From Amycolatopsis pretoriensis (lineage in GTDB: Bacteria; Actinomycetota; Actinomycetes; Mycobacteriales; Pseudonocardiaceae), in NCBI RefSeq assembly GCF_900107925.1, contig NZ_FNUJ01000013.1:124001-188000 (forward strand): a stretch of 64,000 nt of DNA. The letters are read 5' to 3'. The notes below the pieces were generated by a model that saw nothing but the letters and a program-made list of their open reading frames with translations, searched no databases and was not told where the DNA came from. Shown one piece after another: positions 22,986 to 31,783 of this stretch. Every line of letters begins with the position of its first letter. The first letter of the stretch is position 1. The position numbers and the translations under genes were made by a program.

Positions 22986-23860
22986 ACACTTTCCTGCAGC
23001 TCACGGTCAACGGCCTCGGCAAGGGCGCGGTGTTCGCCCTGCTCGCACTGGGTTTCGTGATCATCTTCAAGGCCACCGAAGTGGTCAACTTCGCACACGG
23101 CTCACTCGTGCTCTTCGGCGGCTACCTCGTCGTCGTGACGCGGGACGCGCTGGGCTGGGTGGGCGCGTCCCTGGTCGGCATCGTCTCGGCCGGGGTGCTC
23201 GGCCTGGTCGTCGAGCGGCTGCTGCTCTCGCGCTCCCGGCACGCCGACGCGAACAGCCTGGCGCTGCTCACCATCGGCGTCGACGTGATCGTCACCGAGG
23301 AGATCGTGCGCCGCCTCGGCGTCACGCTGCCGTTCCTCGGCGACGCCTGGGACGCGAAGCCGTTCCGGCTCGGCGGGATCACGCTGTTCCGCACGCACCT
23401 GGTCGCGCTCGTCGTCGCCGCGGTGCTCATCACGGCGTTCTGGCTGGCCTTCAAGTACTCGAACTGGGGCGTGGCCATGCGCGCGCAGGCGGAGAACCGC
23501 GAGGCCGCCGCGCTGATGGGCATCCGCAGTTCCCGCGTCACCGCGACCGCGTGGCTGGTCGCCGGGCTGCTGGCCGGGGTCGCCGTGCTGTTCATCGCGA
23601 CGCAGGACTTCTCCGGCGCCGGCCTTTCGCGCGGGACGCACTCGATCGCGCTGGCCGCGTTCCCGGCGGCGATCCTCGGTGGCCTCGACTCGACGGCGGG
23701 CGCGGTGGTCGGCGGCCTGGTCGTCGGGATCGTGGAAGCGCTGTCCGCGCAGTACGTGTCGTTCGACTTCTCGAAGAGCGCGGTGTTCCTGGTGATGCTG
23801 GTGGTCCTGGTGGTGCGGCCCTCGGGGTTGTTCGGCACGAGGGAGCGAACGCGTGTCTGA
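22982..23860 (+). CDS. livH: Branched-chain amino-acid ABC transporter permease (LivH type)
   Basis: This 292-residue membrane protein has about eight hydrophobic segments and the LivH N-terminal pattern (TVNGLGKGAVFALLALGFVI, then VVNFAHGSL) plus the cytoplasmic loop GVAMRAQAENREAAALMGI that contacts the ATPase. It forms the channel with LivM. The GTG start overlaps the livG stop (GTGA), and its end overlaps livM by 8 bp. Confidence 0.92.
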   Translation: MNTFLQLTVNGLGKGAVFALLALGFVIIFKATEVVNFAHGSLVLFGGYLVVVTRDALGWVGASLVGIVSAGVLGLVVERLLLSRSRHADANSLALLTIGVDVIVTEEIVRRLGVTLPFLGDAWDAKPFRLGGITLFRTHLVALVVAAVLITAFWLAFKYSNWGVAMRAQAENREAAALMGIRSSRVTATAWLVAGLLAGVAVLFIATQDFSGAGLSRGTHSIALAAFPAAILGGLDSTAGAVVGGLVVGIVEALSAQYVSFDFSKSAVFLVMLVVLVVRPSGLFGTRERTRV

Positions 23861-25010
23861 CAGTGCCGTGTCCGAAGTGGACACCCCACCGACCGTTGCC
23901 GCGACCCCACCGCCGCGCCGCGACTGGGGCAAGCTCGTGCGCACCGCGGCCTGGCTCGCCCTGCTGATCGTGTTGCTCGCCCTGCCGCTCTACCTCGACG
24001 CCGCCTGGCTGAAGGCCGGGCAGTACATGATGATCGGCGGGGTCGGCGCGATCGGGCTGACGCTGGTGGTCGGGCAGGCCGGGCAGCTCTCCCTGGCCCA
24101 CGCGTTCTTCCTGCTCGCGGGGGCCACGGCCTACACCGTGCTGTCCGGGCCGACCGGCGACGACCGCGTGGTCGGCTTCGGCCTCGATCCCGGCCTGTCG
24201 CTGGTCGGCGCGGTCGTCGTCGCGGCCCTGCTGGGCCTGGCCTTCGCACCCGTCGCCGGCCGGCTGCGCGGGATCTACCTCGGCGTCGCCTCGCTGGCCC
24301 TGGTGTTTCTCGGGCTCTACTTCGGACAGTCCGCCGAAGAGCTGACCGGCGGGACGTCGACCGGGCGCGCGCCGACGCCGTTCTCGCTGTTCGGCTTCCC
24401 GTTCACCAACGACGGCCCCGAAATCACGCTGCTCGGCGTGCCCATCCGGCAGGCCGAACGGACGTGGTACCTGTTCCTGCTGCTGACCGTGCTGGCGTTC
24501 GTGATCGCGCGCGGTGCCGTCCGCGGCCGCGTCGGGCGCTCGTGGCGGGCGGTGCGCGACAACGAGGCCGCGGCCGCCGTGATGGGCGTGAGCGTGCTGC
24601 GCGCGAAGGCGGGTGCCTTCGCCGTTTCGTCGGCCTACGGCGGCCTCGCCGGCGCGATGACCGTGCTGTGGTTCGACATCCTCAAGCCGGACGAGAGCGA
24701 ATACGGCACGTACGGCATCAACGTGTCCATCGCCTACCTCGCGATGGTCATCATCGGCGGCCTCGGCTCGGTGTCCGGCGCGCTGGTCGGCGCGCTGATC
24801 GTCAACGGGCTGCCGCAGGTGCTCGCCCTGTATTCGGCCGATCTCGGCTGGTTCGCCGGCACCGGCGACGGCGCGCTGACCCCGATCCTGGTCAGCTCGT
24901 TCGTCTACGGCGCCGCGATCATCCTCGTCGTGCTGTTCGAGCCGGGCGGGCTCGCCGCGATCGGCCGCCGGCTCACCCGTTCCCGCCGTCAACCCCCGGA
25001 GGAACCATGA
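23853..25010 (+). CDS. livM: Branched-chain amino-acid ABC transporter permease (LivM type)
   Basis: This 385-residue permease has a ~30-residue Pro-rich cytoplasmic N-terminus, about ten membrane segments, the LivM motif GQAGQLSLAHAFF and the ATPase-contact loop RAVRDNEAAAAVMGV. It is the partner of LivH. GTG start; its TGA overlaps the ATG of the binding protein. Confidence 0.92.
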   Translation: MSDSAVSEVDTPPTVAATPPPRRDWGKLVRTAAWLALLIVLLALPLYLDAAWLKAGQYMMIGGVGAIGLTLVVGQAGQLSLAHAFFLLAGATAYTVLSGPTGDDRVVGFGLDPGLSLVGAVVVAALLGLAFAPVAGRLRGIYLGVASLALVFLGLYFGQSAEELTGGTSTGRAPTPFSLFGFPFTNDGPEITLLGVPIRQAERTWYLFLLLTVLAFVIARGAVRGRVGRSWRAVRDNEAAAAVMGVSVLRAKAGAFAVSSAYGGLAGAMTVLWFDILKPDESEYGTYGINVSIAYLAMVIIGGLGSVSGALVGALIVNGLPQVLALYSADLGWFAGTGDGALTPILVSSFVYGAAIILVVLFEPGGLAAIGRRLTRSRRQPPEEP

Positions 25011-26257
25011 AACGCACACACCTGGCGGCGGCGCTGGCGGCCGTCCTCGCCCTCTCCGCGTGCAGCACGAAAGCGGGCGACTCGGGCTCGTCGGGCTCGG
25101 ACAGCTCCGGCGTCAAGACCGGCAAGGGGGTCACGGCGGGCGAGGTGACGCTCGGCGTGATGACCGACAAGTCCGGCGTCTTCAAGAACCTCGGCCTCGG
25201 CGTCACGCAGGGCAACGAGCTGTGGGCCAAGGACTTCAACGCCGCCGGCGGCGTCTGCGGCCGCCAGGTCAAGCTCGAAGAGGTCGACCACGGCTACAAG
25301 GCCGACACGGCGAAGACGCTGTACCCGCAGATCGAGCCGAAGGTGCTCGGGTTCGTGCAGCTGCTCGGCTCGCCGGTGGTGGCCGCGCTGAAGCAGAACC
25401 TGGCGTCCGACAAGGCGGTCGCCGCGCCCGCGTCGTGGTCGTCGGAGCTGCTCGACAACCCGTACGTGATGATCGTCGGCACCACCTACGACCTGGAGAT
25501 CATCGACGGCCTCTCGTACCTGCAGGAGCAGGGGCTGCTGAAGGACGGCGACACGATCGGGCACGTGTACATCGACGGCGAGTACGGCAAGAACGGCCTG
25601 CGCGGCTCGCAGTTCTACGCGAAGAAGCACAACCTGACGGTCAAGGAAGTGAAGATCACCTCGACCGACAGCGACCTCACGAACGTCGTCACCGGGCTCA
25701 AGGGCGCCGGGGTCAAGCTGATCGCGCTGACCACCACGCCCGCCCAGACCGGGTCGGCGGTCGCGGCGAACAAGGCGCTCGGGCTGAACGTGCCGGTGCT
25801 GGGCAACAACCCGACGTTCGACCCGGTGCTGCTGAAGAGCCCGGCCGCGGGCGCGCTGGACAAGCTCACGATCGTCGCGAGCAGCGTGCCGTTCTCGGCC
25901 GACCTGCCGAAGGCCAAGGACGTCGCGGCGAAGTTCAAGGCCGCGTACAAGGAAACCCCGAACGGCGGTGTCCCCTACGGCTACGCGGTGGGCGAGGTCT
26001 GGGGCGCGGTGCTGAAGAAGGCGTGCGACAACAAGGACCTCACGCGCGACGGCATCTCGGCGGCGTTGAAGCAGACGACGTCGGCGAACACGGACAACCT
26101 GGTCGCGGCGCTCGACTTCTCGAAGCCGGGAACGCCGGCGACGCGCCAGGTGTACGCGGCCACCCCGGACGCCTCGGCCGAGGGCGGCGTCAAGTACGTC
26201 AAGCCGCTGTTCGAGGCACCGGAGGCCAAGGAGTACGTGGCTCCGCACCAGAAGTGA
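25007..26257 (+). CDS. ABC transporter substrate-binding lipoprotein (LivJ/LivK type)
   Basis: This 416-residue exported lipoprotein has a signal peptide of ~20 residues ending in the lipobox LSAC, then a Ser/Gly linker and a type I periplasmic-binding fold (VTLGVMTDKSGVFKNLG, then QLLGSPVVAALK). It captures the substrate for LivFGHM outside the membrane. GGAGG stands four bases before the ATG. Its last 59 bases overlap the 3' end of the convergent dehydrogenase gene. The exact ligand is not readable from sequence. Confidence 0.92.
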   Translation: MKRTHLAAALAAVLALSACSTKAGDSGSSGSDSSGVKTGKGVTAGEVTLGVMTDKSGVFKNLGLGVTQGNELWAKDFNAAGGVCGRQVKLEEVDHGYKADTAKTLYPQIEPKVLGFVQLLGSPVVAALKQNLASDKAVAAPASWSSELLDNPYVMIVGTTYDLEIIDGLSYLQEQGLLKDGDTIGHVYIDGEYGKNGLRGSQFYAKKHNLTVKEVKITSTDSDLTNVVTGLKGAGVKLIALTTTPAQTGSAVAANKALGLNVPVLGNNPTFDPVLLKSPAAGALDKLTIVASSVPFSADLPKAKDVAAKFKAAYKETPNGGVPYGYAVGEVWGAVLKKACDNKDLTRDGISAALKQTTSANTDNLVAALDFSKPGTPATRQVYAATPDASAEGGVKYVKPLFEAPEAKEYVAPHQK

Positions 26258-27260
26258 GCCGGCGCTCGGCCAGCGCGGCCGCCTCGTGCAGCGGGGTGGT
26301 CGCGTTGGCCTTCGCCGCGCTCAGGAGGTCCGTGACCGTCTGCCCGATCGTCTCGACGCGGGCGAGCGCGGCCTCATGGTCCAAGCCCTCGGCTTCGCGC
26401 GAAAGGGTGTACAGGATCCCGCCCGCGCTCGCCACGTAGTCCGGGACCCACAGGATGCCGCGCGCCGCGAGTTCGTCCGCGACGGCGTCGTCGGTGAGCT
26501 GGTTGTTCGCCGGGCCGACGACCAGCGGTGTGTCGAGCCGGGCCACCGTCTCGGGACTGAGCACGCCGCCGACGGCGGCCGGGATCACGACGTCCGCCGT
26601 CAGCGTGAGCGCTTTCTCCGGTTCGGCCCAGGTCAAGCCGCTCTTTTCGGCCTCGGCGCGCTTGGCCGGGTCGACGTCGGAGACGACGACGTCCGCGCCG
26701 GCCGCCTGGAGGCTCGCCGCGAGGTGGGCGCCGACCGAGCCGTAACCGCTGATCACCACCCGTCGCCCGGTCAGGTCCGCTCCGCCGGTCGCTGCCCGGA
26801 GCGCGGCGAGCACGCCGACCGCCGTCGGGCCGCTGGAGGAACCGGTTCCGCCCGCGGCCTCGGGCGTGCAGAACGCGAACGCCGACACCTCGCGCAGCAC
26901 CAGCATGTCGGCCGGGCCGGTGCCCACGTCCGGGCCGGCCAGGTAGGTGCCGCCGAAGTCGGCGACGAGGTCGGCGTGGTCGAGCAGGACGTCCCGGCGC
27001 TCGGCCGGGGACAGGACGCGCCCGGGCTCCGCCGCGATGACGCTCTTGCCGCCGCCGAACGCGAGCCCCGCGACGGCGCACTTGGCCGTCATCGCTTCCG
27101 ACAGGCGGAGTACGTCGCCGACGGCGTCTTCGAGCGTGGCGTACGGCTTGAAGCGGCAGCCGCCGACGGCGGGACCGAGCGCGGTCGAATGGATCGCGAC
27201 CAGGGTGGTGATGCCGGATCGACGGCCCCGGCGGGCCACGAGCTGCTCATGTGCGGTCAT
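26199..27260 (-). CDS. Leucine/valine dehydrogenase (Glu/Leu/Phe/Val family)
   Basis: This 353-residue NAD-dependent amino-acid dehydrogenase deaminates branched-chain amino acids to 2-oxoacids. It has the glycine-rich catalytic stretch MTAKCAVAGLAFGGGKSVI (catalytic Lys), GPDVGTGPADM, and a Rossmann VVISGYGSVGAHLA domain. In actinomycetes this enzyme (Vdh) supplies branched acyl-CoA precursors. It sits between the branched-chain transporter and a divergent Lrp regulator, which fits catabolic control. The C-terminus overlaps the convergent binding-protein gene by 59 bp. Confidence 0.92.
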   Translation of the reverse strand: MTAHEQLVARRGRRSGITTLVAIHSTALGPAVGGCRFKPYATLEDAVGDVLRLSEAMTAKCAVAGLAFGGGKSVIAAEPGRVLSPAERRDVLLDHADLVADFGGTYLAGPDVGTGPADMLVLREVSAFAFCTPEAAGGTGSSSGPTAVGVLAALRAATGGADLTGRRVVISGYGSVGAHLAASLQAAGADVVVSDVDPAKRAEAEKSGLTWAEPEKALTLTADVVIPAAVGGVLSPETVARLDTPLVVGPANNQLTDDAVADELAARGILWVPDYVASAGGILYTLSREAEGLDHEAALARVETIGQTVTDLLSAAKANATTPLHEAAALAERRLTSGAEPRTPWPPVPRTAA

Positions 27261-27337
27261 GCCGACCGAAGTTAGAGTGATCGGCGGCGGTGGCGAGCCA
27301 TCGTCGAACGAAATTCGGCGGCGATACGGAGGACGCG

Positions 27338-27820
27338 GTGCTGGACGAACTTGATTCGGCGATCGTGCGGCACCTGCAGGAGGACGCGCGGCAGACCAAC
27401 CGCGACATCGCCCGGAAGGTCGGCATCGCGCCCTCGACGTGCCTCGAACGCATCCGGCTGCTGCGCGAACGCGGCGTGATCCGCGGCTACCACGCCGACA
27501 TCGACCTGCCGAGCCTCAACCGCGGCGTCCGGGCGCTCATCGCGGCGCAGGTGCGGCCGTTGAGCCGGGCGGTCATCGACTCCTTCCAGCGCTCGATCGC
27601 CGAACTGCCGGAGGTGCTCTCGGTGTACGTGACCGCGGGGAGTGACGATTTCCTGATCGAGGTCACGACGCCGGACATCGACGCGCTCCACGCGTTCCTC
27701 GCCGACCGGCTGGCGTTGCGCCGGGAGATCGTCGGCTTCCGCACGTCGATCGTTTTCCGGCACCTGCGCAAGACGACGATTGAACCTCTCGACGCAGGGT
27801 ATCCGGGAGTCACCCGATAA
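27338..27820 (+). CDS. Lrp/AsnC-family transcriptional regulator
   Basis: This 160-residue regulator has an AsnC-type helix-turn-helix (LDELDSAIVRHLQEDARQTN, then DIARKVGIAPSTCLERIRLL) and a C-terminal RAM ligand-binding domain. The GTG at 27338 is chosen because GGAGGA precedes it; a GTG at 27290 is possible. It is divergent from the dehydrogenase gene and probably regulates it (and perhaps the transporter) in response to branched-chain amino acids, as the Bkd/Vdh-linked Lrp proteins do. Confidence 0.9.
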   Translation: MLDELDSAIVRHLQEDARQTNRDIARKVGIAPSTCLERIRLLRERGVIRGYHADIDLPSLNRGVRALIAAQVRPLSRAVIDSFQRSIAELPEVLSVYVTAGSDDFLIEVTTPDIDALHAFLADRLALRREIVGFRTSIVFRHLRKTTIEPLDAGYPGVTR

Positions 27821-27935
27821 GACGCGACACGCCACCCTTAAGTGTTTCCCCTAAATACCCCAGTTCGCACCCTCGAAGGCGGAAAATGTCGGTGGTGAGT
27901 GGTCTGATGAGACGCGACGGGAAGGAGGCTCCGCC

Positions 27936-28193
27936 ATGACAACGGCACTGAACCACCGTGAGCGGGCCACGTTGAGAGCCGTGGCCGGGGGCCACGCCGA
28001 GATCAGCTGCAGCTGCGAGCCCGACTTGTTCATCGACGGCCTGAGCTGCTGCGACCAGTCGACCGTGCACCGCCTCGCGCGGCTCGGCCTGATCGCCCCG
28101 GCCAGCCCGGGCAAGTGCGGCGAGCGCGTCGCCGCCGTGCTCACCGAGGCCGGCTCGCTGGCGCTGGGCGAGGTCTTCGCCGCCGCCGCGTAA
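27936..28193 (+). CDS. Small Cys-containing protein of unknown function
   Basis: This 85-residue soluble protein has a good ribosome site (GGAAGGAGG before the ATG). Five cysteines are present, four of them in the first half as CSCEPDLFIDGLSCCD. The middle (STVHRLARLGLI) and end (RVAAVLTEAGSLAL) resemble a small winged-helix or metal-binding fold, but I do not recognise a family. It stands alone between the lrp and GNAT genes. Confidence 0.7.
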   Translation: MTTALNHRERATLRAVAGGHAEISCSCEPDLFIDGLSCCDQSTVHRLARLGLIAPASPGKCGERVAAVLTEAGSLALGEVFAAAA

Positions 28194-28233
28194 ACGCGTT
28201 GCCACGCACTGGGGTCACTGACAACATCACCGG

Positions 28234-28800
28234 ATGCACGTATTCCTCGAAACCGAGCGGCTGATCTTCCGCCGGTTCACCGAGAACGACGCCGACGCAC
28301 TCTTCGAGCTCTACGACGACCCGGCCGTGATGAAGTACCTCAATGGGGGTCAGCCGGCGGACCGCACGGAGATCGTCACGCTGGATCTCCCCGCGTTCCT
28401 CGGTTACTACGAGCGTTTCCCCGGTTACGGGTTCTGGGCGGCGATCGAGAAGAGCACCGGCGATTTCCTGGGGTGGTTCCATTTCCGCCCGCGCCCGCAA
28501 GATCCTTCCGACGAGCCGGAGCTGGGGTACCGGCTGCACCGGAAGGCGTGGGGCAAGGGCTACGGGACCGAAGGCTCGGCGGCCCTGCTCGAGAAGGGCT
28601 TCACCGAACTGGGGGTCACCCGCGTGACGGCGTTCACCATGACGGTGAACAAGCGGTCGCGCCGGGTGATGGAGAAACTGGGGATGCGCTTCGTCCGCAC
28701 GTACTTCGAGGAGTTCCCGGAGCACGAGCGCGCGCCGGGCAGCGAGCACGGCGAAGTCGAGTACGCCATCACCCGCGACGAGTGGCCGGCCCGGTCGTGA
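28234..28800 (+). CDS. GNAT-family N-acetyltransferase (RimJ/RimL type)
   Basis: This 188-residue acetyltransferase has the RimJ/RimL-like opening LETERLIFRRFTENDADALFEL and the acetyl-CoA loop RKAWGKGYGTEGSAALL, followed by VTAFTMTVNKRSRRVMEKLGM. It should acetylate an amine of a protein or small molecule, target unknown. Its stop lies inside a 25-bp inverted repeat that probably ends transcription. Confidence 0.88.
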   Translation: MHVFLETERLIFRRFTENDADALFELYDDPAVMKYLNGGQPADRTEIVTLDLPAFLGYYERFPGYGFWAAIEKSTGDFLGWFHFRPRPQDPSDEPELGYRLHRKAWGKGYGTEGSAALLEKGFTELGVTRVTAFTMTVNKRSRRVMEKLGMRFVRTYFEEFPEHERAPGSEHGEVEYAITRDEWPARS

Positions 28801-28842
28801 GTGGTGATTCGGGTTCCAACCCGAATCACCACTCACGACCGG
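28791..28842. terminator. Perfect 25-bp inverted repeat, bidirectional terminator
   Basis: Bases 28791-28815 and 28818-28842 are exact reverse complements separated by CC. The repeat covers the GNAT stop codon and ends 4 bases before the 3' end of the convergent GH92 gene, so it can terminate both. There is no T-tract, as is common in actinomycetes. Confidence 0.8.
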
Positions 28843-28846
28843 TGGG

Positions 28847-31555
28847 TCAGCGGTAGACCTCGAACTCGTAGATCCGCGCCGCGCCGTCACCGTTGTTGGT
28901 CGGCGTGGTGAGGTTGAGCTTCACGTACCGGGCCGACCGCGTCGCGATCGGGCTGTACGTGCGGCTGGCCCGCGAACCGCTCACGGACGCGACCGTCGTC
29001 CAGTTGCTGCCGTCGGTCGACGTCTGGATCGTGAACGCGCCGGTGTTCCAGCCGGTCGTCTCCCCGCCGAGGCCGGCGTGCTTGACCACGAACGACGACA
29101 CGTTCTGCGCCGACCCCAGGTCGACCTGGAGGAACCTGGTCGCCGCGGTGCTGCAGAACTTGCTGTTGTTCGCCAGGCTGCCGTCGACTGCCTTGGCGGG
29201 CGTCTCGGCCGAGTTGCACGTGGCCGAGCCCGTGGCCGCCTTGCCCTGGGCCAGGTTCGTGCCCAGCTCCGGTGCGGCCGGCGGCGGCGTGAACCCGTCG
29301 TTGTACGACGGCGGCACGTCCGCGGTGCTCGTGCCCCAGGCGCTCGGCGACGAGCCCATCGTGTAGTTCAGCGTCGACGCGCCCGCGATGTCGCCGTAGC
29401 GGATCCACGACCTGGTCGTCGCGGTCCCGTTGACGCTCAGGCTCTGCACGTACTGCGAGCCCTGGCCCGCGCCGGAGCCGGTGATCGTGATCGTCCCGCT
29501 CGGCCGGACGATCGAGGCCGACGGGAACAGCGGGCCGTGCAGGGCCAGGACGTCCGCGCCCGGCGTCGCCGGGTACATCCCCAGCGCGGCGAAGACGTAC
29601 CACGCCGACGTCGCGCCGAGGTCGTCGTTGCCCGGCAGGCCGCCCGGGCCGGTGGTGAACGACTCGTTCATCACGCGCCGCACCGCGGAGCTCGCGCCCT
29701 GCGGGTGGGCGGCGTAGTTGTACGCCCACGGCACGCCGTGCTCGGGCTCGTTGCCGATGTAGAAGTACGGCTGGGTCAGGCCGCCGTTGAGCTGGGTGAA
29801 GTGGTGGTCCAGCCGCTGGACGGCGGTCTGGCGGCCGCCCATCAGGTTGATCAGGCCCTGGTAGTTGTAGGGCACCATCCACGTGTACTGCGACGGGTTG
29901 CCCTCGGTGTAGCCGCTGTTGCTCGACGGCACGACCGGCCACGCCCAGTTGCCGTCGCTGCCGCGCGGCTGGATGTAGCCCGAGTCGGGGCCGAACACGT
30001 TCTGCCACCACTGGGCGCGCTGCATGTAGGTGTTGTACTTCGTCGTGTCGCCGACGGCTTTCGCGAACTGCGCCACGGCGAAGTCCGACGCCGAGTACTC
30101 GAGCGAGTCGGACGGGTCTTCGGTGATGTAGTGCCGGCTGACGTACCCGGACTGCCGGCCGCGGATCGCCTGGCCCTGCGCGGTACCGCCGTTGGAACTC
30201 TTGTCCATCAACGTCAACGCCGCCGCGGTGTCGAAGCCGCGGACGCCGAAGGCGTACAGGCTGCCGACGATGATCGGCCCGGGGTCACCGGTCATCACGA
30301 AGTGCTCGTTGCTGTTGTGCGACCACTTGGGCAGCAGGCCGCCCTGCTGGCCGTCGAGCACCATCGACTTCGCGATGTCGCTCGCCTCATTGGGCGCCAC
30401 CAGCCCGATGAGCGCGGCCCACGACCGGTAGATGTCCCAGCCGGAGTAGTTCTGGTAGACGGTGTGCGACGCGGTGTGGACCGCCTGGTCGAACCCGCGG
30501 TACTGGCCGTTGGTGTCGCTGGCGATGTTCGGGTTCTGGAAGACGTGGTACAGCGCGGTGTAGAACTTCTGCAGGTCCGCGGTCGCGCCCCCGGTCACCT
30601 GGACGCGGTTGAGGATCGTGTTCCAGCTCGTGTCGGCCGCCGAGCGGATCCCGGCGAAGTCGAAGCCGGGGTTTTCGGCGGCGAGGTTCGCCTGCGCGTT
30701 GGCCAGGCTGACGAACGAGATGCCGACCTTCGCCTGCACGGTCGTGTTGCTCGAGGTGTCGAACGTGACGTAGCCGCCGGAGTTCGTGCCGCTGGTGCTC
30801 GCGGAACCGGCGTTCACGGTGCCGCCGAGCCACGTGCCGAATCCGCTGGGGGCGCGGTCGAACTGGATCACGTAGAAGATCTGGTAGGTCTTCGACGAAC
30901 CGCAGAAACCGCCACCGGTCACCGAACCGGTGAGCTGGCTGCCGTTGATGGCGATCGACCCGTTGCGGTTTCCGGTGGCACTGCGGCTGGTGTTGACGAG
31001 CAGCCGCGCGGACGTCGTGTTCGGGTACGTCAGCTTCATCGAGCCCGACCGCTTGGTCGCGGAAAGTTCGACGGTCGTGTTGTAGTTGTCGAGCTTGTTC
31101 TTGTAGTAGCCGGGCGCGGCCGACTCGTTCGCTTTGGTGTAGCGGCCCGCGTACCCGGTCCAGCCGGTGCCCGGCGAAGTCCCGATCGCGCCGGTGATCG
31201 GCAGCAGGCCGAGGTCTTCGTTGTTGGCGCAGCCGGCGCCGTTGAAGTGGGTGAGGCTGAACTCTTCGATGCTCGTGTCGCCGTAGCGGTACCCGGACGG
31301 CGACGCGGTCGGGGTGTCCGGGCTGAACTGCACCATGCCGAACGGCACGACGGCACCGGGGTACGTGCTGCCGCCCGCCCCGCCGGGAACGGGGTTCGGG
31401 GAGTTGCTGTTGTCGGTGCCGATGAAGGGATTCACGTACTGCGTAAGGGCTAGCGTGTCGGCGGTGGCGGACGGCGCGACGAGCCCCGCGCCGCCGGCGA
31501 CGACAGCGGCCGCGAGCACGGCCGCGCGCAGCCGTCCGGCGAATGGTCCGGGCAT
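28847..31555 (-). CDS. Secreted GH92 alpha-mannosidase with C-terminal F5/8-type carbohydrate-binding domain
   Basis: This 902-residue exported enzyme starts with a signal peptide (RLRAAVLAAAVVAGGAG, cut near SATA-D). The GH92 catalytic region follows (YVNPFIGTDNSN, NPVPGGAGGSTYPGAV, later YIGNEPEHGVPWAYN and GNDDLGATSAWYVF). The last ~140 residues form an F5/8 type C/CBM32-like domain (ATGSATCNSAETPAKAVDGS, then RYVKLNLT). GH92 enzymes remove alpha-linked mannose with calcium. The ATG at 31555 has GGAGAGG upstream; the longer frame would run through the operators. Two LacI-type palindromes sit 40-85 bases before the start, suggesting sugar induction. Confidence 0.93.
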   Translation of the reverse strand: MPGPFAGRLRAAVLAAAVVAGGAGLVAPSATADTLALTQYVNPFIGTDNSNSPNPVPGGAGGSTYPGAVVPFGMVQFSPDTPTASPSGYRYGDTSIEEFSLTHFNGAGCANNEDLGLLPITGAIGTSPGTGWTGYAGRYTKANESAAPGYYKNKLDNYNTTVELSATKRSGSMKLTYPNTTSARLLVNTSRSATGNRNGSIAINGSQLTGSVTGGGFCGSSKTYQIFYVIQFDRAPSGFGTWLGGTVNAGSASTSGTNSGGYVTFDTSSNTTVQAKVGISFVSLANAQANLAAENPGFDFAGIRSAADTSWNTILNRVQVTGGATADLQKFYTALYHVFQNPNIASDTNGQYRGFDQAVHTASHTVYQNYSGWDIYRSWAALIGLVAPNEASDIAKSMVLDGQQGGLLPKWSHNSNEHFVMTGDPGPIIVGSLYAFGVRGFDTAAALTLMDKSSNGGTAQGQAIRGRQSGYVSRHYITEDPSDSLEYSASDFAVAQFAKAVGDTTKYNTYMQRAQWWQNVFGPDSGYIQPRGSDGNWAWPVVPSSNSGYTEGNPSQYTWMVPYNYQGLINLMGGRQTAVQRLDHHFTQLNGGLTQPYFYIGNEPEHGVPWAYNYAAHPQGASSAVRRVMNESFTTGPGGLPGNDDLGATSAWYVFAALGMYPATPGADVLALHGPLFPSASIVRPSGTITITGSGAGQGSQYVQSLSVNGTATTRSWIRYGDIAGASTLNYTMGSSPSAWGTSTADVPPSYNDGFTPPPAAPELGTNLAQGKAATGSATCNSAETPAKAVDGSLANNSKFCSTAATRFLQVDLGSAQNVSSFVVKHAGLGGETTGWNTGAFTIQTSTDGSNWTTVASVSGSRASRTYSPIATRSARYVKLNLTTPTNNGDGAARIYEFEVYR

Positions 31556-31594
31556 GAACCTTTCCTCTCCTTGCCGCACGCGCTTTCCGCTGGG

Positions 31595-31608
31595 CGACAA
31601 CGTTGTCG
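31595..31608. promoter_or_regulatory. LacI-type operator, copy 1
   Basis: CGACAACGTTGTCG is a perfect 14-bp palindrome with the central CG step and ACAACGTTGT core typical of LacI-family sites. It lies 40 bases upstream of the GH92 start. The second copy is centred exactly 32 bp away. Confidence 0.75.
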
Positions 31609-31626
31609 GGCGAGCGAAGCAGGTGG

Positions 31627-31640
31627 TGACAACGTTGTCA
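31627..31640. promoter_or_regulatory. LacI-type operator, copy 2
   Basis: TGACAACGTTGTCA is a perfect 14-bp palindrome sharing GACAACGTTGTC with copy 1. The 32-bp centre spacing is about three helical turns, so both sites face the same side of the DNA. A weaker GCAACGTT lies further out at 31661. No LacI gene is in the window. Confidence 0.75.
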
Positions 31641-31783
31641 GCTTTGTGCAGGCGAAGCTGGCAACGTTCTGGTGATCGAGGTGGTGCCGGAACTGGAGTG
31701 GCACGACATGGTGCCACGGCGGGACCCTGGGACGGAAGCGCCGAAAGTCCGTTGCGCGCCAAGCGGTTTCGCGACCGGACCAG

